30,163 nucleotides of DNA from a candidate division WOR-3 bacterium (GTDB lineage Bacteria > SDB-A): positions 1 through 30,163 of the forward strand of contig JAFGSQ010000029.1 of NCBI GenBank assembly GCA_016934535.1, read 5' to 3'. A program made the position numbers and the translations under genes. How positions within the stretch are numbered: position 1 is the stretch's first letter; the number at the start of each line of letters is the position of its first letter. The notes below the pieces were generated by a model. That model was given only the letters and a program-made list of their open reading frames with translations. It did not search any database and was not told where the DNA came from. This document shows positions 1-8,374 of the stretch, in pieces.

Positions 1-69
1 AAACAGCAGTTCAAGCTCAATCAGGATCCCACAGTTTGGGAAAAGTACAGGTCGCAGGTCGGCAGGTAA
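1..69 (+). CDS. C-terminal fragment of an unrecognised protein
   Basis: The first base starts an open frame of 22 codons ending in TAA at 67-69, preceded by no visible start, so it is the tail of a gene cut by the window edge. The peptide is polar and basic (ends in ...WEKYRSQVGR). Nothing in it identifies a family. A rho-independent terminator follows 22 bases later, which supports this being a real gene end. Confidence 0.55.
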   Translation, partial: KQQFKLNQDPTVWEKYRSQVGR

Positions 70-91
70 TTAATTTCCTGGATTTTTGATG

Positions 92-120
92 AAAAAGGGG
101 AGAAAATTCTCCCCTTTTTT
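92..120 (+). terminator. Rho-independent terminator between the first gene and phoH
   Basis: GGGGAGA (97-103) pairs with TCTCCCC (108-114) around a short loop, flanked by an A-run before and a run of eight T after, so the stem can extend by A-U pairs. It follows the stop codon at 69 and ends only a few bases before the phoH start codon. Confidence 0.85.
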
Positions 121-127
121 TTATAAC

Positions 128-1057
128 ATGGCAGAGATATTCATAGACCTTCCGAGCAAACTGGCTCTCGCATTTGTCGGACCCCGAGACGAATACCTCA
201 GAATTTTAAAATCTAAATTTGACTGCAAGTTTTTTTTGCACGGAGAACAAGTTATAATACGAGGAGACGAAAAATCGATCAAAGAGGCTTCGAAAGCAGT
301 GTACAACTTGATATCATGCATTGAAGAAGGTTCATTGAGAGACGAGACGGATTTTATGGATGTGTTGGAAAAAGGAAATTTAAAATCGTCAGAAAACAAA
401 ACTCTGATAAACACGCCCTGTATAAAGATTTACCCGAGAAGCGAAGGACAAAATAAATACATCAGGGAAATTGACAGGAGCGAATTGACAATATGCATAG
501 GCCCTGCAGGAACAGGTAAAACATTTCTTGCCGTTGCCAAGGCAGTTGAAATGATGACGGAAAAGAGAATAAAGAAAATTATTCTGACCAGACCTGCGGT
601 TGAAGCCGGAGAGAATCTCGGATACCTGCCGGGAGATCTGATAGAAAAAGTTCAGCCTTATCTCAGGCCTCTGTACGATTCACTCGAGATGACCTTGTCA
701 AAGGATAAAATGAAGAAATTCATAGAATTCGGCCTGATAGAGGTCGCGCCACTGGCATTCATGAGAGGCAGAACTCTTAACGAAGCCTTCATAATTCTCG
801 ACGAAGCTCAGAATACCACTCCTCCGCAGATGAAAATGTTTTTGACAAGACTGGGCAGAAACTCAAAAACAGTAATATGCGGAGACGTCACTCAAAGTGA
901 TTTAATAGAGGGTCAATCCGGTCTTGTCGAGATAAAATCGCTTCTGGGAGGGATAAACGGTATTGGAATATCGGTTTTAACCCGGGAAGACGTAGTGAGA
1001 CACAGATTGGTAAAAGAAATTATTAAGGCGTACGAAGAAGCGAATGAAAATAAATAA
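128..1057 (+). CDS. phoH: PhoH family ATPase (YbeZ-type)
   Basis: PhoH/YbeZ proteins are cytoplasmic P-loop NTPases, linked in bacteria to RNA metabolism and often to YbeY. The 309-residue product has the usual small N-terminal domain (residues 1 to about 75), Walker A GPAGTGKT at about 125-132, and Walker B FIILDEAQN near residue 220. The ATG at 128 is chosen because the family N-terminus (IFIDLPSK...) begins there. An in-frame ATG at 89 would translate through the terminator hairpin and adds no conserved sequence. No clear Shine-Dalgarno precedes either start. The gene overlaps the next by 14 bases and heads a cluster with a PgpH-type protein, YbeY and CorC-type proteins, an arrangement known for this family. 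Confidence 0.93.
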   Translation: MAEIFIDLPSKLALAFVGPRDEYLRILKSKFDCKFFLHGEQVIIRGDEKSIKEASKAVYNLISCIEEGSLRDETDFMDVLEKGNLKSSENKTLINTPCIKIYPRSEGQNKYIREIDRSELTICIGPAGTGKTFLAVAKAVEMMTEKRIKKIILTRPAVEAGENLGYLPGDLIEKVQPYLRPLYDSLEMTLSKDKMKKFIEFGLIEVAPLAFMRGRTLNEAFIILDEAQNTTPPQMKMFLTRLGRNSKTVICGDVTQSDLIEGQSGLVEIKSLLGGINGIGISVLTREDVVRHRLVKEIIKAYEEANENK

Positions 1058-3380
1058 ATACAATACAGCTTTTTTCGGCTGGAGATTTTTTTCGATAATT
1101 GCCGTAGTTTTTACGGCAGAGATAATCTCACATCCTCCTTCGAGAAAATCTCTGACATTCATACCCGGAGATGTCTCTGACAGGACCATACTTTCTCCTG
1201 TCGAGTTCAAGGTCTTGAAATCAAGTGAAAGCCTGTCCGCGGAATCGGCGTACGTAAAAGACACAGTGACACCAGTATTGAACAAAACTGACGTCTACGG
1301 GCGCAGTCTCGCAAAAAGAGACACTTTCATGTTTTTTCTCGACTCTTGCAGTCTGAGATATTTCGAAATTGATTCATACGGAAATTTTCAACCCCCTTTG
1401 TTCAGGGAAACAAATTTAAACGCCTTCTATGAATGGCTTCAGCCGAGAAATCTGACTAAAAACCAGTTTGACAGTATATGCAGAACTCTCGATTCGCGCA
1501 ATGTTTTAAATCTTTCCAAATCTTTGAGCGAGTTGATTGACACCGTAGTGTCCATAGGCATCTGTGAAAATTTTACTCAAAACAGGCAGAAAACGATAAT
1601 TATTATTGAACCAGACGGAATAACTCAAACACAAAAACCTCAGGCATCCGTGCTATTCAGCGTTGATCAGCTCAGCGATGCGATTCTGGCGTATTCTGCG
1701 TACAGGAAAGAAGACACTCTTTTGTTGAGAAACGCTTTGAGAAAAATCGCCGAGGTTAATTTATTTTATGACAAGAATTGGACAAACTCAAAAATCGACT
1801 CGGCCCTTCGTTCCATAGATCCATACACGGGTGTAAAAGTCAGCAAAGGAGCCGAAATTCTCCGGCAAAACCAGCAGATAACCTCCGAGGATTCGGTTAA
1901 AATTGAATCTCTTATAAAGTTTGTCGGAGAAGACGATCCGCAGATAATAAACCTTCTCGGTAAAGCCAGATACAGGATAAAAGATGTCGCGGGAAGAGTC
2001 ATAACAGTTGCCGTTGTATTCTTTCTCTCGTTTCTCTTCATTTCTTTCCTTTGCCCCAAAACGTGGAAAACAAAATCGAGGATGCTGCTTTTTATACTTA
2101 TTGTTTTTCTGACGGCAGTGACTACTTGTGTTTTGATAAAATACCTTGGCCCCTCCGGGAATGACCTCGCCCCGCAGTTCCCTTCGGAAAATTTCAGAGA
2201 CAATCTGATCGCTCTCGCTCCCGTCGCTCTTGGAGGATTTCTGATAGTTCTTCTGATAGGTCCTTTGGAAGCAATAATAGGGGTGATAATATTGTCTGTA
2301 CTGGCGGCGGTATACTGGAATTTCTCCCTCAATCTCTTTCTCGTCCTCGTAGCGGGCAGTGCGTCCGTAATTGCTGTTTCCCGCAAGATACACAGAAGAT
2401 CCAGCTTCTACACCGCACTCATCGCAATGTTTGCAAGTATGGTGCTGATTTCTTTTGCCTTGTTTCTGTCGGAAGATCTTCCTGTCAAAGCGTTTTGGAA
2501 CTCTGTTCTGGTCTCATTCATAAGCTCTACTTTATCCGTGTTTTTCGCTCTCGGACTGATTTCTCTTTTTGAAAGACTTTTCAACGTTGTCACATACATG
2601 AAGCTTCTGGAACTTTCTCTCGACAATCAGCCTCTGCTTTACAGAATGGCTCGCGAAGCTCAGGGTACTAAGTATCATTCACTGATAGTTGGAGACATAG
2701 CCGAAGCCGCTGCAAAAGCAATTGGAGCCAATTCCGTGCTGACTAAAGTCGGTGCTTATTATCACGATATCGGAAAAATTGAAAACCCGGATAATTTCAT
2801 AGAGAACCAGTCGGTCACCGGAAAGAACATACACGACAGCATATCACCGAGGGAAAGTGCGCGTCTGCTGAGAAAGCACGTAGAGGATGGTAAAATTCTT
2901 GCAGCCAAGCACAAATTACCTTCAGAGATAAGAGAGTTCATAGAGACACATCACGGGACGAATGTTATGGAAGTGTTTCTGCATAAAGCCTCTATCGCCA
3001 AGAACATCGGCGGTCCCGACATAGACGAAGCTGAATTCAGGTATCACGGACCTTTGCCCAAAAGCAAGGAAGCTACTATCGTGATGCTGGCAGACAGCAT
3101 TGAAGCGGCGTGCAGGAGTCTTAAAAATCCTTCAGAAGATGACATAAGGAACAAGATAAAATCGATTTTTGAAAGAAGAATTAATGACGGTCAGTTGAAG
3201 GATTCGGAGTTGTCAATGTACGAACTTCATCAGGCAGAGGACGTGTTCGTCAGACAGATGGTCAGCCTGTATCATCCGAGAATTCAATACCCGTCTGATA
3301 ACAAGAGAAATGAAGAACCGGATAAAGATAATCCCGGGGAAGCTGAAGAACAAGACCCGGATAAAGAAGTTAGTACTTAA
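1044..3380 (+). CDS. pgpH: 7TM-HD family membrane phosphodiesterase (PgpH-like)
   Basis: The 778-residue protein matches the 7TMR-HD architecture: an N-terminal membrane anchor (about residues 10-28), a large extracytoplasmic domain to about 315, seven hydrophobic segments between about 317 and 490, then a cytoplasmic HD domain. The metal site is visible as KYH (near 545), HDIGK (His574-Asp575), ETHHGT and a late ADSIEA. PgpH-family HD proteins hydrolyse the second messenger c-di-AMP, so this is the likely activity. No diadenylate cyclase gene lies in the window. The charged C-terminal tail (about 25 residues, rich in E, D, K and P) overlaps ybeY in another frame. Position between phoH and ybeY is the same as in Firmicutes clusters. 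Confidence 0.9.
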   Translation: MKINKYNTAFFGWRFFSIIAVVFTAEIISHPPSRKSLTFIPGDVSDRTILSPVEFKVLKSSESLSAESAYVKDTVTPVLNKTDVYGRSLAKRDTFMFFLDSCSLRYFEIDSYGNFQPPLFRETNLNAFYEWLQPRNLTKNQFDSICRTLDSRNVLNLSKSLSELIDTVVSIGICENFTQNRQKTIIIIEPDGITQTQKPQASVLFSVDQLSDAILAYSAYRKEDTLLLRNALRKIAEVNLFYDKNWTNSKIDSALRSIDPYTGVKVSKGAEILRQNQQITSEDSVKIESLIKFVGEDDPQIINLLGKARYRIKDVAGRVITVAVVFFLSFLFISFLCPKTWKTKSRMLLFILIVFLTAVTTCVLIKYLGPSGNDLAPQFPSENFRDNLIALAPVALGGFLIVLLIGPLEAIIGVIILSVLAAVYWNFSLNLFLVLVAGSASVIAVSRKIHRRSSFYTALIAMFASMVLISFALFLSEDLPVKAFWNSVLVSFISSTLSVFFALGLISLFERLFNVVTYMKLLELSLDNQPLLYRMAREAQGTKYHSLIVGDIAEAAAKAIGANSVLTKVGAYYHDIGKIENPDNFIENQSVTGKNIHDSISPRESARLLRKHVEDGKILAAKHKLPSEIREFIETHHGTNVMEVFLHKASIAKNIGGPDIDEAEFRYHGPLPKSKEATIVMLADSIEAACRSLKNPSEDDIRNKIKSIFERRINDGQLKDSELSMYELHQAEDVFVRQMVSLYHPRIQYPSDNKRNEEPDKDNPGEAEEQDPDKEVST

Positions 3381-3741
3381 AACGGCTCACAACCTGTCCG
3401 TAAAAAATCCCTCTTTGAGCCTCGTTTTTGTAAGTAAAACTGATATAATGGAATTCAACAAACGGTACAGAAAAAAAGAGTATGTCACCGATGTGATTTC
3501 TTTTCAGGGTTTTACGGACGATTATCTCGGGGACATAGTTATTTGCGAAGATAGTGTCAGAGATAATTCGATCAGCTTTGGAGTTGACGCCGGCGAAGAA
3601 TTGACAAGAGTCATTGTTCACGGTTTTCTGCACCTTCTGGGCTTCGAAGACGTTACGCCGCACGGCAGAAAGACCATGTGGAAAAAGCAGGAAGAGTTGA
3701 TTTCTCTGCTGAAAGAGGAAAAACTTCTGTGTATTCTCTGA
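3310..3741 (+). CDS. ybeY: Endoribonuclease YbeY
   Basis: YbeY is a metal-dependent RNase acting in 16S rRNA 3' maturation and ribosome quality control. The 143-residue product has the family core: NKRYRKKEYVTDVISF, then LGDIVIC, then HGFLHLLGFED. The metal ligands are His104, His108 and, at the place of the usual third His, Asp114. From memory, the Asp variant occurs in Bacteroidetes YbeY, so activity is probably kept. The ATG at 3310 lies inside pgpH, giving a 71-base overlap, but the first beta strand (IKIIPG) falls exactly at the family start and no later ATG fits. The Shine-Dalgarno is weak, so translation is probably coupled to pgpH. Confidence 0.92.
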   Translation: MKNRIKIIPGKLKNKTRIKKLVLKTAHNLSVKNPSLSLVFVSKTDIMEFNKRYRKKEYVTDVISFQGFTDDYLGDIVICEDSVRDNSISFGVDAGEELTRVIVHGFLHLLGFEDVTPHGRKTMWKKQEELISLLKEEKLLCIL

Positions 3742-4952
3742 TAGCTTGCCTTGCACTTTTATTTCTGTCGGCTTCATTTTCTGCTTCAGAAACCGCAATA
3801 TTTTCGCTCCCTTCCTACGCAGTTAATTCATGCAGAAATTCAGGATTCAAGGGAAAAGCTCTTCACAGGCTTTATTTTTCACCAAATTTCACCTTGCCGC
3901 TTCTTCTTTTCAGCAATACAGTCGTCAATATAATTCTGTCGGTATTGTCTTTCAGGATAGTGCTGGCCGTTTTTCACAAAACGGAGGGTGACACCGCAAC
4001 CGTCGTCTTTAATATAACGGCAGTGACGATTCTTTTGCTTGTATTCGGTGAATTCGGGCCCAAACTGCTCGCAATCAGAAAAACCATGAAGACAGCCTTT
4101 GCCCTCAGCCCTTTTGTTTACGTCCTCGGTTTTGTCCTCTATCCTTTCATAAAACCGCTCGAATTGTTTCTGGAAGTCGTTTTAAAAGACAGACAGAGTG
4201 AGATTCTTTCTCCTTCGGAAGTTCTTTTTTTACTGCACAAAGCGCGAAATTCGGAAATGACCAACGACTCGGTTAAATGGAAACTGACGTATTCTCTGGT
4301 GTCCTTGAACCAGACCGAGGCGAAAGATATCATGAGGTCAAGGCAGCGTATTCCGTCAATAGAAAAGGACGCCACCTGGGAGGAGGCAAAGTCGGTTTTT
4401 AAAAAATCAACTGTCAAAACCCTTCTCGTATACGATAAAAATCTCGACGATGTAGCCGGAACGTTAGACCTGTCCAAGTGCATTTCCAGAGGAATCGGCG
4501 ACGGTGACTCCGTTAAACACCTGGTAGACCCGGCGACTTTTGTTCCCACCTCTGCGAAACTGACGGCCATAATAGACGATTTGAATAAAACGGGCGACAT
4601 ATATTTTGTCGTCAAGGATGAGTATGGACAGACATCCGGAATAGTGACGGAGGACGACATACTGGGTTATCTGTTCGGGGATAATAGCCAATCCAAAAAG
4701 ATCAGGAAAAAAGAAATCTTCCTCAAAAATTCAGAATTTGACGGAGAATGCACTTTGAGGGAAATATCTGAATCACTAAATTTCTATATAGATCCTGCTC
4801 TGGCCGATAAAACGGTTGGAAAATATATCCTTGAAAATTTTAAGGACATACCGAAAAAGAACGATGAAATCGTTTTGGGTGATAAAGGTATCAGGGTTGA
4901 AAAGGTGAAGAAAAACAAAATTGTAAAAGTAAGTGTTTTTCAGGAGGAATGA
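3729..4952 (+). CDS. CNNM/CorC (hemolysin C-like) transporter, first copy
   Basis: The protein has a DUF21/CNNM membrane domain (about residues 1-175, starting with SASETAIFSLPS, typical of the family), then a CBS pair with DEYGQTSGIVTEDD, then a C-terminal CorC_HlyC domain. Related proteins are linked to Mg2+ and Co2+ export or homeostasis, with CBS domains sensing nucleotides. I place the start at the GTG at 3729 because AAAGAGG at 3712-3718 sits 10 bases upstream. A frame-open ATG at 3678 would add 17 polar residues before the first membrane segment and overlap ybeY by 64 bases. It overlaps ybeY by 13 bases and couples to the next, paralogous gene. Substrate is not shown by the sequence. 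Confidence 0.87.
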   Translation: MYSLIACLALLFLSASFSASETAIFSLPSYAVNSCRNSGFKGKALHRLYFSPNFTLPLLLFSNTVVNIILSVLSFRIVLAVFHKTEGDTATVVFNITAVTILLLVFGEFGPKLLAIRKTMKTAFALSPFVYVLGFVLYPFIKPLELFLEVVLKDRQSEILSPSEVLFLLHKARNSEMTNDSVKWKLTYSLVSLNQTEAKDIMRSRQRIPSIEKDATWEEAKSVFKKSTVKTLLVYDKNLDDVAGTLDLSKCISRGIGDGDSVKHLVDPATFVPTSAKLTAIIDDLNKTGDIYFVVKDEYGQTSGIVTEDDILGYLFGDNSQSKKIRKKEIFLKNSEFDGECTLREISESLNFYIDPALADKTVGKYILENFKDIPKKNDEIVLGDKGIRVEKVKKNKIVKVSVFQEE

Positions 4953-6160
4953 TGACGCTGATCGTTTATTCTTCCCTCGTATGCCTGTGCCTTCTTCTTC
5001 TGGCAATGTTCACTTCATCGGAGCTCGCATTGGTCAGCGCTAGATCCGAAAAAGTCGCCGGGACCGGTTCGAGGGGGAAAAAATCCGCCCTGAAGATACT
5101 GGGGAAGGTCGAGGAAAATCTTTCGGCACTTCTTGTCGGAATGAACATTTGTATAGTCGCAATGAGCACTTTGACTGAAAGCCTTTTCGATATTGTCTTT
5201 AAACAACACAACGCGGTATATTCCGTGATCTTCGATTTTGCCGTGATACTTCTACTCGGAGAGATCATCCCCAAGAGCCTGAGTAAGATTAACTCGAGTT
5301 CTTCGATTTTGTTTCTTTCTCCTTTTATTTATTATTCTTCTGTAATTCTCAAGCCGTTTTCTGTTTTTATAAACGCTTTTTCTTCTAAAATGCTTGATGT
5401 AATTAACGTAAGATATACCGGTGAAAGAAGAGTTTCTGATTTTGATAACGCAGTGAGAGATTTTTCGAGAGAAGGAATGCTGGCTCCGCATTCAAGGATA
5501 CTCGAAGGAGGCGTCGATGCTTTGAGGAAGCTGAAAGTCTCCGCTCTCATGAAACCCAGAAAATCAGCGGCTTTCTGCAAAGAAGAAAACGGATACGAAG
5601 GAGCTCTCAGCGTATACAGAAAAACCGGGCATTCAAAAATTGTGTCAATAGGCAAGAACATTGACGATGTCCGCGGAGTTTACTACATAAGGGATTCAGT
5701 GAAAAAAAGTACAAAATCCCCCAGACCCCCCTTTTTCATGTATGAAAAAGCCTCTTTCATCAAAGCGTTGGAAATATTCAGCGACATAAAAGACGACCTT
5801 GCTGTTTGCGTCGATGAGTATGGTCAGGTGACGGGAATACTGACGAGGGTCGATCTCATACTCTGCTTTTCTAACATATTTTATCTTAGCGGAAAAAATC
5901 CGTTCGTATTAAAAAGGAAAAAGAACGGTGATTTTGTTTTCAGATCCGAAACAAGACTGGGTTTATTGGCCGATTTGTACGATCTGGACTTGTCGAGGGA
6001 ATATTACGACGGCGACTGCACTGTATCGAGTTACATTCTAGATCTAAAACGAAGCATACCCGGATCGAACGAAGTGTTTTTTTTCGACAAGCTTTCGCTG
6101 ACGGTTGAGGAAAGCACCGTCAAGGAAATCAGATCCGTGTCCGTAAAGAAATCTGACTGA
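4952..6160 (+). CDS. CNNM/CorC (hemolysin C-like) transporter, second copy
   Basis: This is a second, diverged copy of the same family: an N-terminal membrane domain (SSELALVSARSEKV, then a GEIIPKSLSK-type segment), a central CBS region with DEYGQVTGILTRVD, and a C-terminal CorC_HlyC-like domain. The linker around residues 150-200 is shorter and less conserved than usual, so the first CBS half may be degenerate. A perfect AGGAGG at 4942-4947 lies within the end of the previous gene. It is 4 bases from the ATG at 4952 but only 1 base from the ATG at 4949, so 4952 is preferred. The start overlaps the previous stop. Tandem copies could form a heteromer, which is an inference. Confidence 0.85.
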   Translation: MTLIVYSSLVCLCLLLLAMFTSSELALVSARSEKVAGTGSRGKKSALKILGKVEENLSALLVGMNICIVAMSTLTESLFDIVFKQHNAVYSVIFDFAVILLLGEIIPKSLSKINSSSSILFLSPFIYYSSVILKPFSVFINAFSSKMLDVINVRYTGERRVSDFDNAVRDFSREGMLAPHSRILEGGVDALRKLKVSALMKPRKSAAFCKEENGYEGALSVYRKTGHSKIVSIGKNIDDVRGVYYIRDSVKKSTKSPRPPFFMYEKASFIKALEIFSDIKDDLAVCVDEYGQVTGILTRVDLILCFSNIFYLSGKNPFVLKRKKNGDFVFRSETRLGLLADLYDLDLSREYYDGDCTVSSYILDLKRSIPGSNEVFFFDKLSLTVEESTVKEIRSVSVKKSD

Positions 6161-6177
6161 GAACGGGACGCGCAACA

Positions 6178-7179
6178 ATGACAGCGGAGAGCCTCGGGAA
6201 CCTTTTGAGAGAACTGGCCGATGAAATGAGGCTGGACGGAATCGGCTTCACTGATGCGGAGCCTGTCGAGGGAAACTACAACAGGAAAATCCATTACGAG
6301 GGCCAGTTCGTGCCGGATGAAAGATTCCATTCTCCGCGCCTCGTTCGACCTTGGGCCAGAAGCGTCGTGGCGGGAATAATATCGTACAACACTAAAGAAA
6401 GAGAAGATGCTGAATCAGGATATGGAATCCTGGCGCGGTATGTGCGGGGAAATTACTATCACCTTCTTCGCAGAAAAATGAAGCGAATAGCCGAAAAATT
6501 TTCCGTGATCACAGGCGAAAAGGTTTCAAATGTGTACTCCAACGGACCGCTCGACGAGAAATATTTCGCTTTTAAAGCTGGTTTGGGATTCAGAGGAAAA
6601 AACGGACTTCTCATCAACAAGACGCTGGGATCATACGTTTTGATAGCTCTTTTTCTATCTGGGGCAGAATTACCCGCGTCTCAGGTTCAGGATTCTCTCT
6701 GCGGAGAATGCAGGACGTGCAAAGATAAATGTCCGGCAAATTGCTTCAAAGATGACGGATCTTTTTTCAGATTTTACAGGAACACCTGCCTGCAGGAACT
6801 TTCTCAGAGAGACACGGTGATACCGTATGAAATAAAAGCAATTTGGGGCGGCAGGTTTTTCGGTTGCGATGAATGCCAGGAAAAATGCCCCTTCAACGAA
6901 AAATCTTCTGTATCGCTTCACAGGCCTTTCAGGGGTGTTTTGGGCGCGAAAGCGGATATTTTGTGTTTTTTGGAAAATCCGGCCGAATACAGAAAAAATT
7001 ATTTTGAAGGATCTCAGCTGAACGCCGGATGGCTAAGGATTGAAGCACTGATCAGAAATGCATTAATTGTATTGGCTTTTCAGAAAGACGACAGAGGAAA
7101 GGTTTTCGCAGAGAAATACATACGTTCGGAAAATGAAGGTATCAGAGATGCAGCTGAATTTTTTTTAAATTCAATTTGA
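6178..7179 (+). CDS. QueG-like epoxyqueuosine reductase family protein
   Basis: QueG is a cobalamin-dependent Fe-S enzyme that reduces epoxyqueuosine in tRNA to queuosine. This 333-residue protein has the QueG fold signature AGLGFRGKNGLLI (about 134-146), a first Fe-S motif with Cys175, Cys178, Cys181 and Cys185, Cys204, and a second motif with Cys230, Cys233 and Cys237-Pro. A short C-terminal helical region resembles the start of the HEAT repeats of longer QueG proteins. The segment usually reading V-D-[TS]-G-P is Y-S-N-G-P (120-124), so the proposed catalytic Asp is replaced by Ser121. It may be a divergent QueG or a paralogous double-cluster reductase. QueF is encoded 1.6 kb away on the other strand. 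Start is ATG with a weak upstream GGGA. Confidence 0.8.
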   Translation: MTAESLGNLLRELADEMRLDGIGFTDAEPVEGNYNRKIHYEGQFVPDERFHSPRLVRPWARSVVAGIISYNTKEREDAESGYGILARYVRGNYYHLLRRKMKRIAEKFSVITGEKVSNVYSNGPLDEKYFAFKAGLGFRGKNGLLINKTLGSYVLIALFLSGAELPASQVQDSLCGECRTCKDKCPANCFKDDGSFFRFYRNTCLQELSQRDTVIPYEIKAIWGGRFFGCDECQEKCPFNEKSSVSLHRPFRGVLGAKADILCFLENPAEYRKNYFEGSQLNAGWLRIEALIRNALIVLAFQKDDRGKVFAEKYIRSENEGIRDAAEFFLNSI

Positions 7180-7227
7180 TTTGACGGGAGGGTTCTATTT
7201 ACAATAATATGATTCGAAAGGCAGGTG

Positions 7228-7689
7228 ATGAAAAAGAGGTTTTTTAATATACTGCTGTTCGGTTTGCACATAGTTCTTCCTCTCTCCCTGGGCGGAGCTA
7301 TCTATGTGCTTTTAAGAACAGATAATCTGACGATGTTCAAGTGGTTTGAATCACTGGGATTTTACGGTTTTATTGAGAGCATCAGATCCTCACATCCGAT
7401 CAAAAACGCCGCCTACCCTTATTGGTTCGTTTTCTGCCTTCCAAATGCACTGTGGATTTATTCACTTACCGCATATCTGCTCATTTTGTGGAAAAACGCC
7501 AAAGGAAGATATTTATGGTTCGCGGCTGGTCCTATTATAGGAGTTGTTTCGGAAATTGCACAGATCAACGGTTTGTTTCCAGGAACGTTTGACGGAATTG
7601 ACCTTGCCTTTACTGCGGTTTTTTCAGCAGTGCCATTTATCACACTGAATCCTTTCAGAAAAGAGAGACGAGCGCATGAACAGCAATAA
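7228..7689 (+). CDS. Small VanZ-like integral membrane protein
   Basis: The product is 153 residues with about four hydrophobic segments and a short basic C-terminus, so it is an inner-membrane protein. The segment GVVSEIAQINGLFPGTFDGIDL resembles the E..Q...PG..D..D pattern of VanZ-like proteins, whose function is poorly known outside VanZ-linked teicoplanin resistance. I chose the ATG at 7228 over the GTG at 7225 because AAAGG at 7217-7221 is then 6 bases upstream. It overlaps the next gene by 14 bases, so the two probably work together. Family assignment is tentative. Confidence 0.65.
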   Translation: MKKRFFNILLFGLHIVLPLSLGGAIYVLLRTDNLTMFKWFESLGFYGFIESIRSSHPIKNAAYPYWFVFCLPNALWIYSLTAYLLILWKNAKGRYLWFAAGPIIGVVSEIAQINGLFPGTFDGIDLAFTAVFSAVPFITLNPFRKERRAHEQQ

Positions 7690-8374
7690 CCTTTCAAGAA
7701 CAATCCTTTCAATAGCGGGAATTGCCGTTTTCTTTGTTTTGGCTCTTGGCAGTTTCGAAAACTCGTGGGGTAAAAAAATAACGTACGAGAACGGCAGTGA
7801 GCTTTATTACAAAAGCCCTGTGATGGAAGAGGACGCACTCGCGCTCGGTGAATATCTGAAAAACGCGGGGTGGTTCGACAAGGACGCGCCGGTGAAAACA
7901 GTGCAGGTTCTGAAAGTCTGGGAGACGTATCAAGTGAGATTTCCTGTTAAAGAAGGTTACGACAAAGATGCGGAATACATCAAAACCTGTAAAATGATGG
8001 CTGAGGAGATCTCCGACCAGGTGTTTAGGGGCAGTCCTGTTGAAATCCATCTTTGCGACGACAGACTCGTCACCCTCACTTCAGTTTCCATCAGGGATAC
8101 AATTGCCGGGTTTTCCTCTCTGAAAGAAGATATCGTCGGTCTTTGGGAAGACGATCAGATTTATATAGAATTTACGGATGACGATTCGATAAAAATAATC
8201 TCATTGAACGGGAAAGACACAATAACAGGCGTGTTTTCTATCGCAGGTTCGAATTCACTGAGAATTGAGACTTCCGATGAGATCATCAATTTATACGACG
8301 TAGAAATCATTTCGGATACGCTTTGTTTCAAGGACGAGGCCGACATAGATCATAAAAGCCTGAGAATCAGGTAG
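7676..8374 (+). CDS. Membrane-anchored protein of unknown function
   Basis: The 232-residue protein begins with one hydrophobic segment (about residues 10-26), then a soluble region, so it is probably anchored and exposed outside the cytoplasm. Two parts can be seen. Residues about 35-135 (YYKSPVMEEDALALGEYL ... VRFPVKEGYDKD ... VEIHLCDDRLVTL) resemble a domain I recall in many uncharacterised bacterial proteins. Residues about 145-230 have alternating beta strands (GLWEDDQIYIEFTDDDSI, then a TGVFSI turn) like small lipocalin-type stress domains. No catalytic motif is evident. It is coupled to the VanZ-like gene by a 14-base overlap and converges with the minus-strand gene ending at 8367 (8-base overlap). 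Confidence 0.75.
   Translation: MNSNNLSRTILSIAGIAVFFVLALGSFENSWGKKITYENGSELYYKSPVMEEDALALGEYLKNAGWFDKDAPVKTVQVLKVWETYQVRFPVKEGYDKDAEYIKTCKMMAEEISDQVFRGSPVEIHLCDDRLVTLTSVSIRDTIAGFSSLKEDIVGLWEDDQIYIEFTDDDSIKIISLNGKDTITGVFSIAGSNSLRIETSDEIINLYDVEIISDTLCFKDEADIDHKSLRIR

Noticed and set aside
122-127. TATAAC as a -10 box for phoH
   Set aside because: It would start transcription inside the coding region, and no -35 box lies at the right distance.
1766-2393. Two long minus-strand open frames (206 and 201 codons)
   Set aside because: They lie antisense to the 7TM-HD gene, are rich in Arg/Lys/Tyr runs typical of shadow frames, and have no ribosome site or family motif.
8359-8371. CCTGA/TCAGG hairpin as a terminator at the convergent ends near 8370
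   Set aside because: Five base pairs and a T-run of four are not enough to call a terminator.
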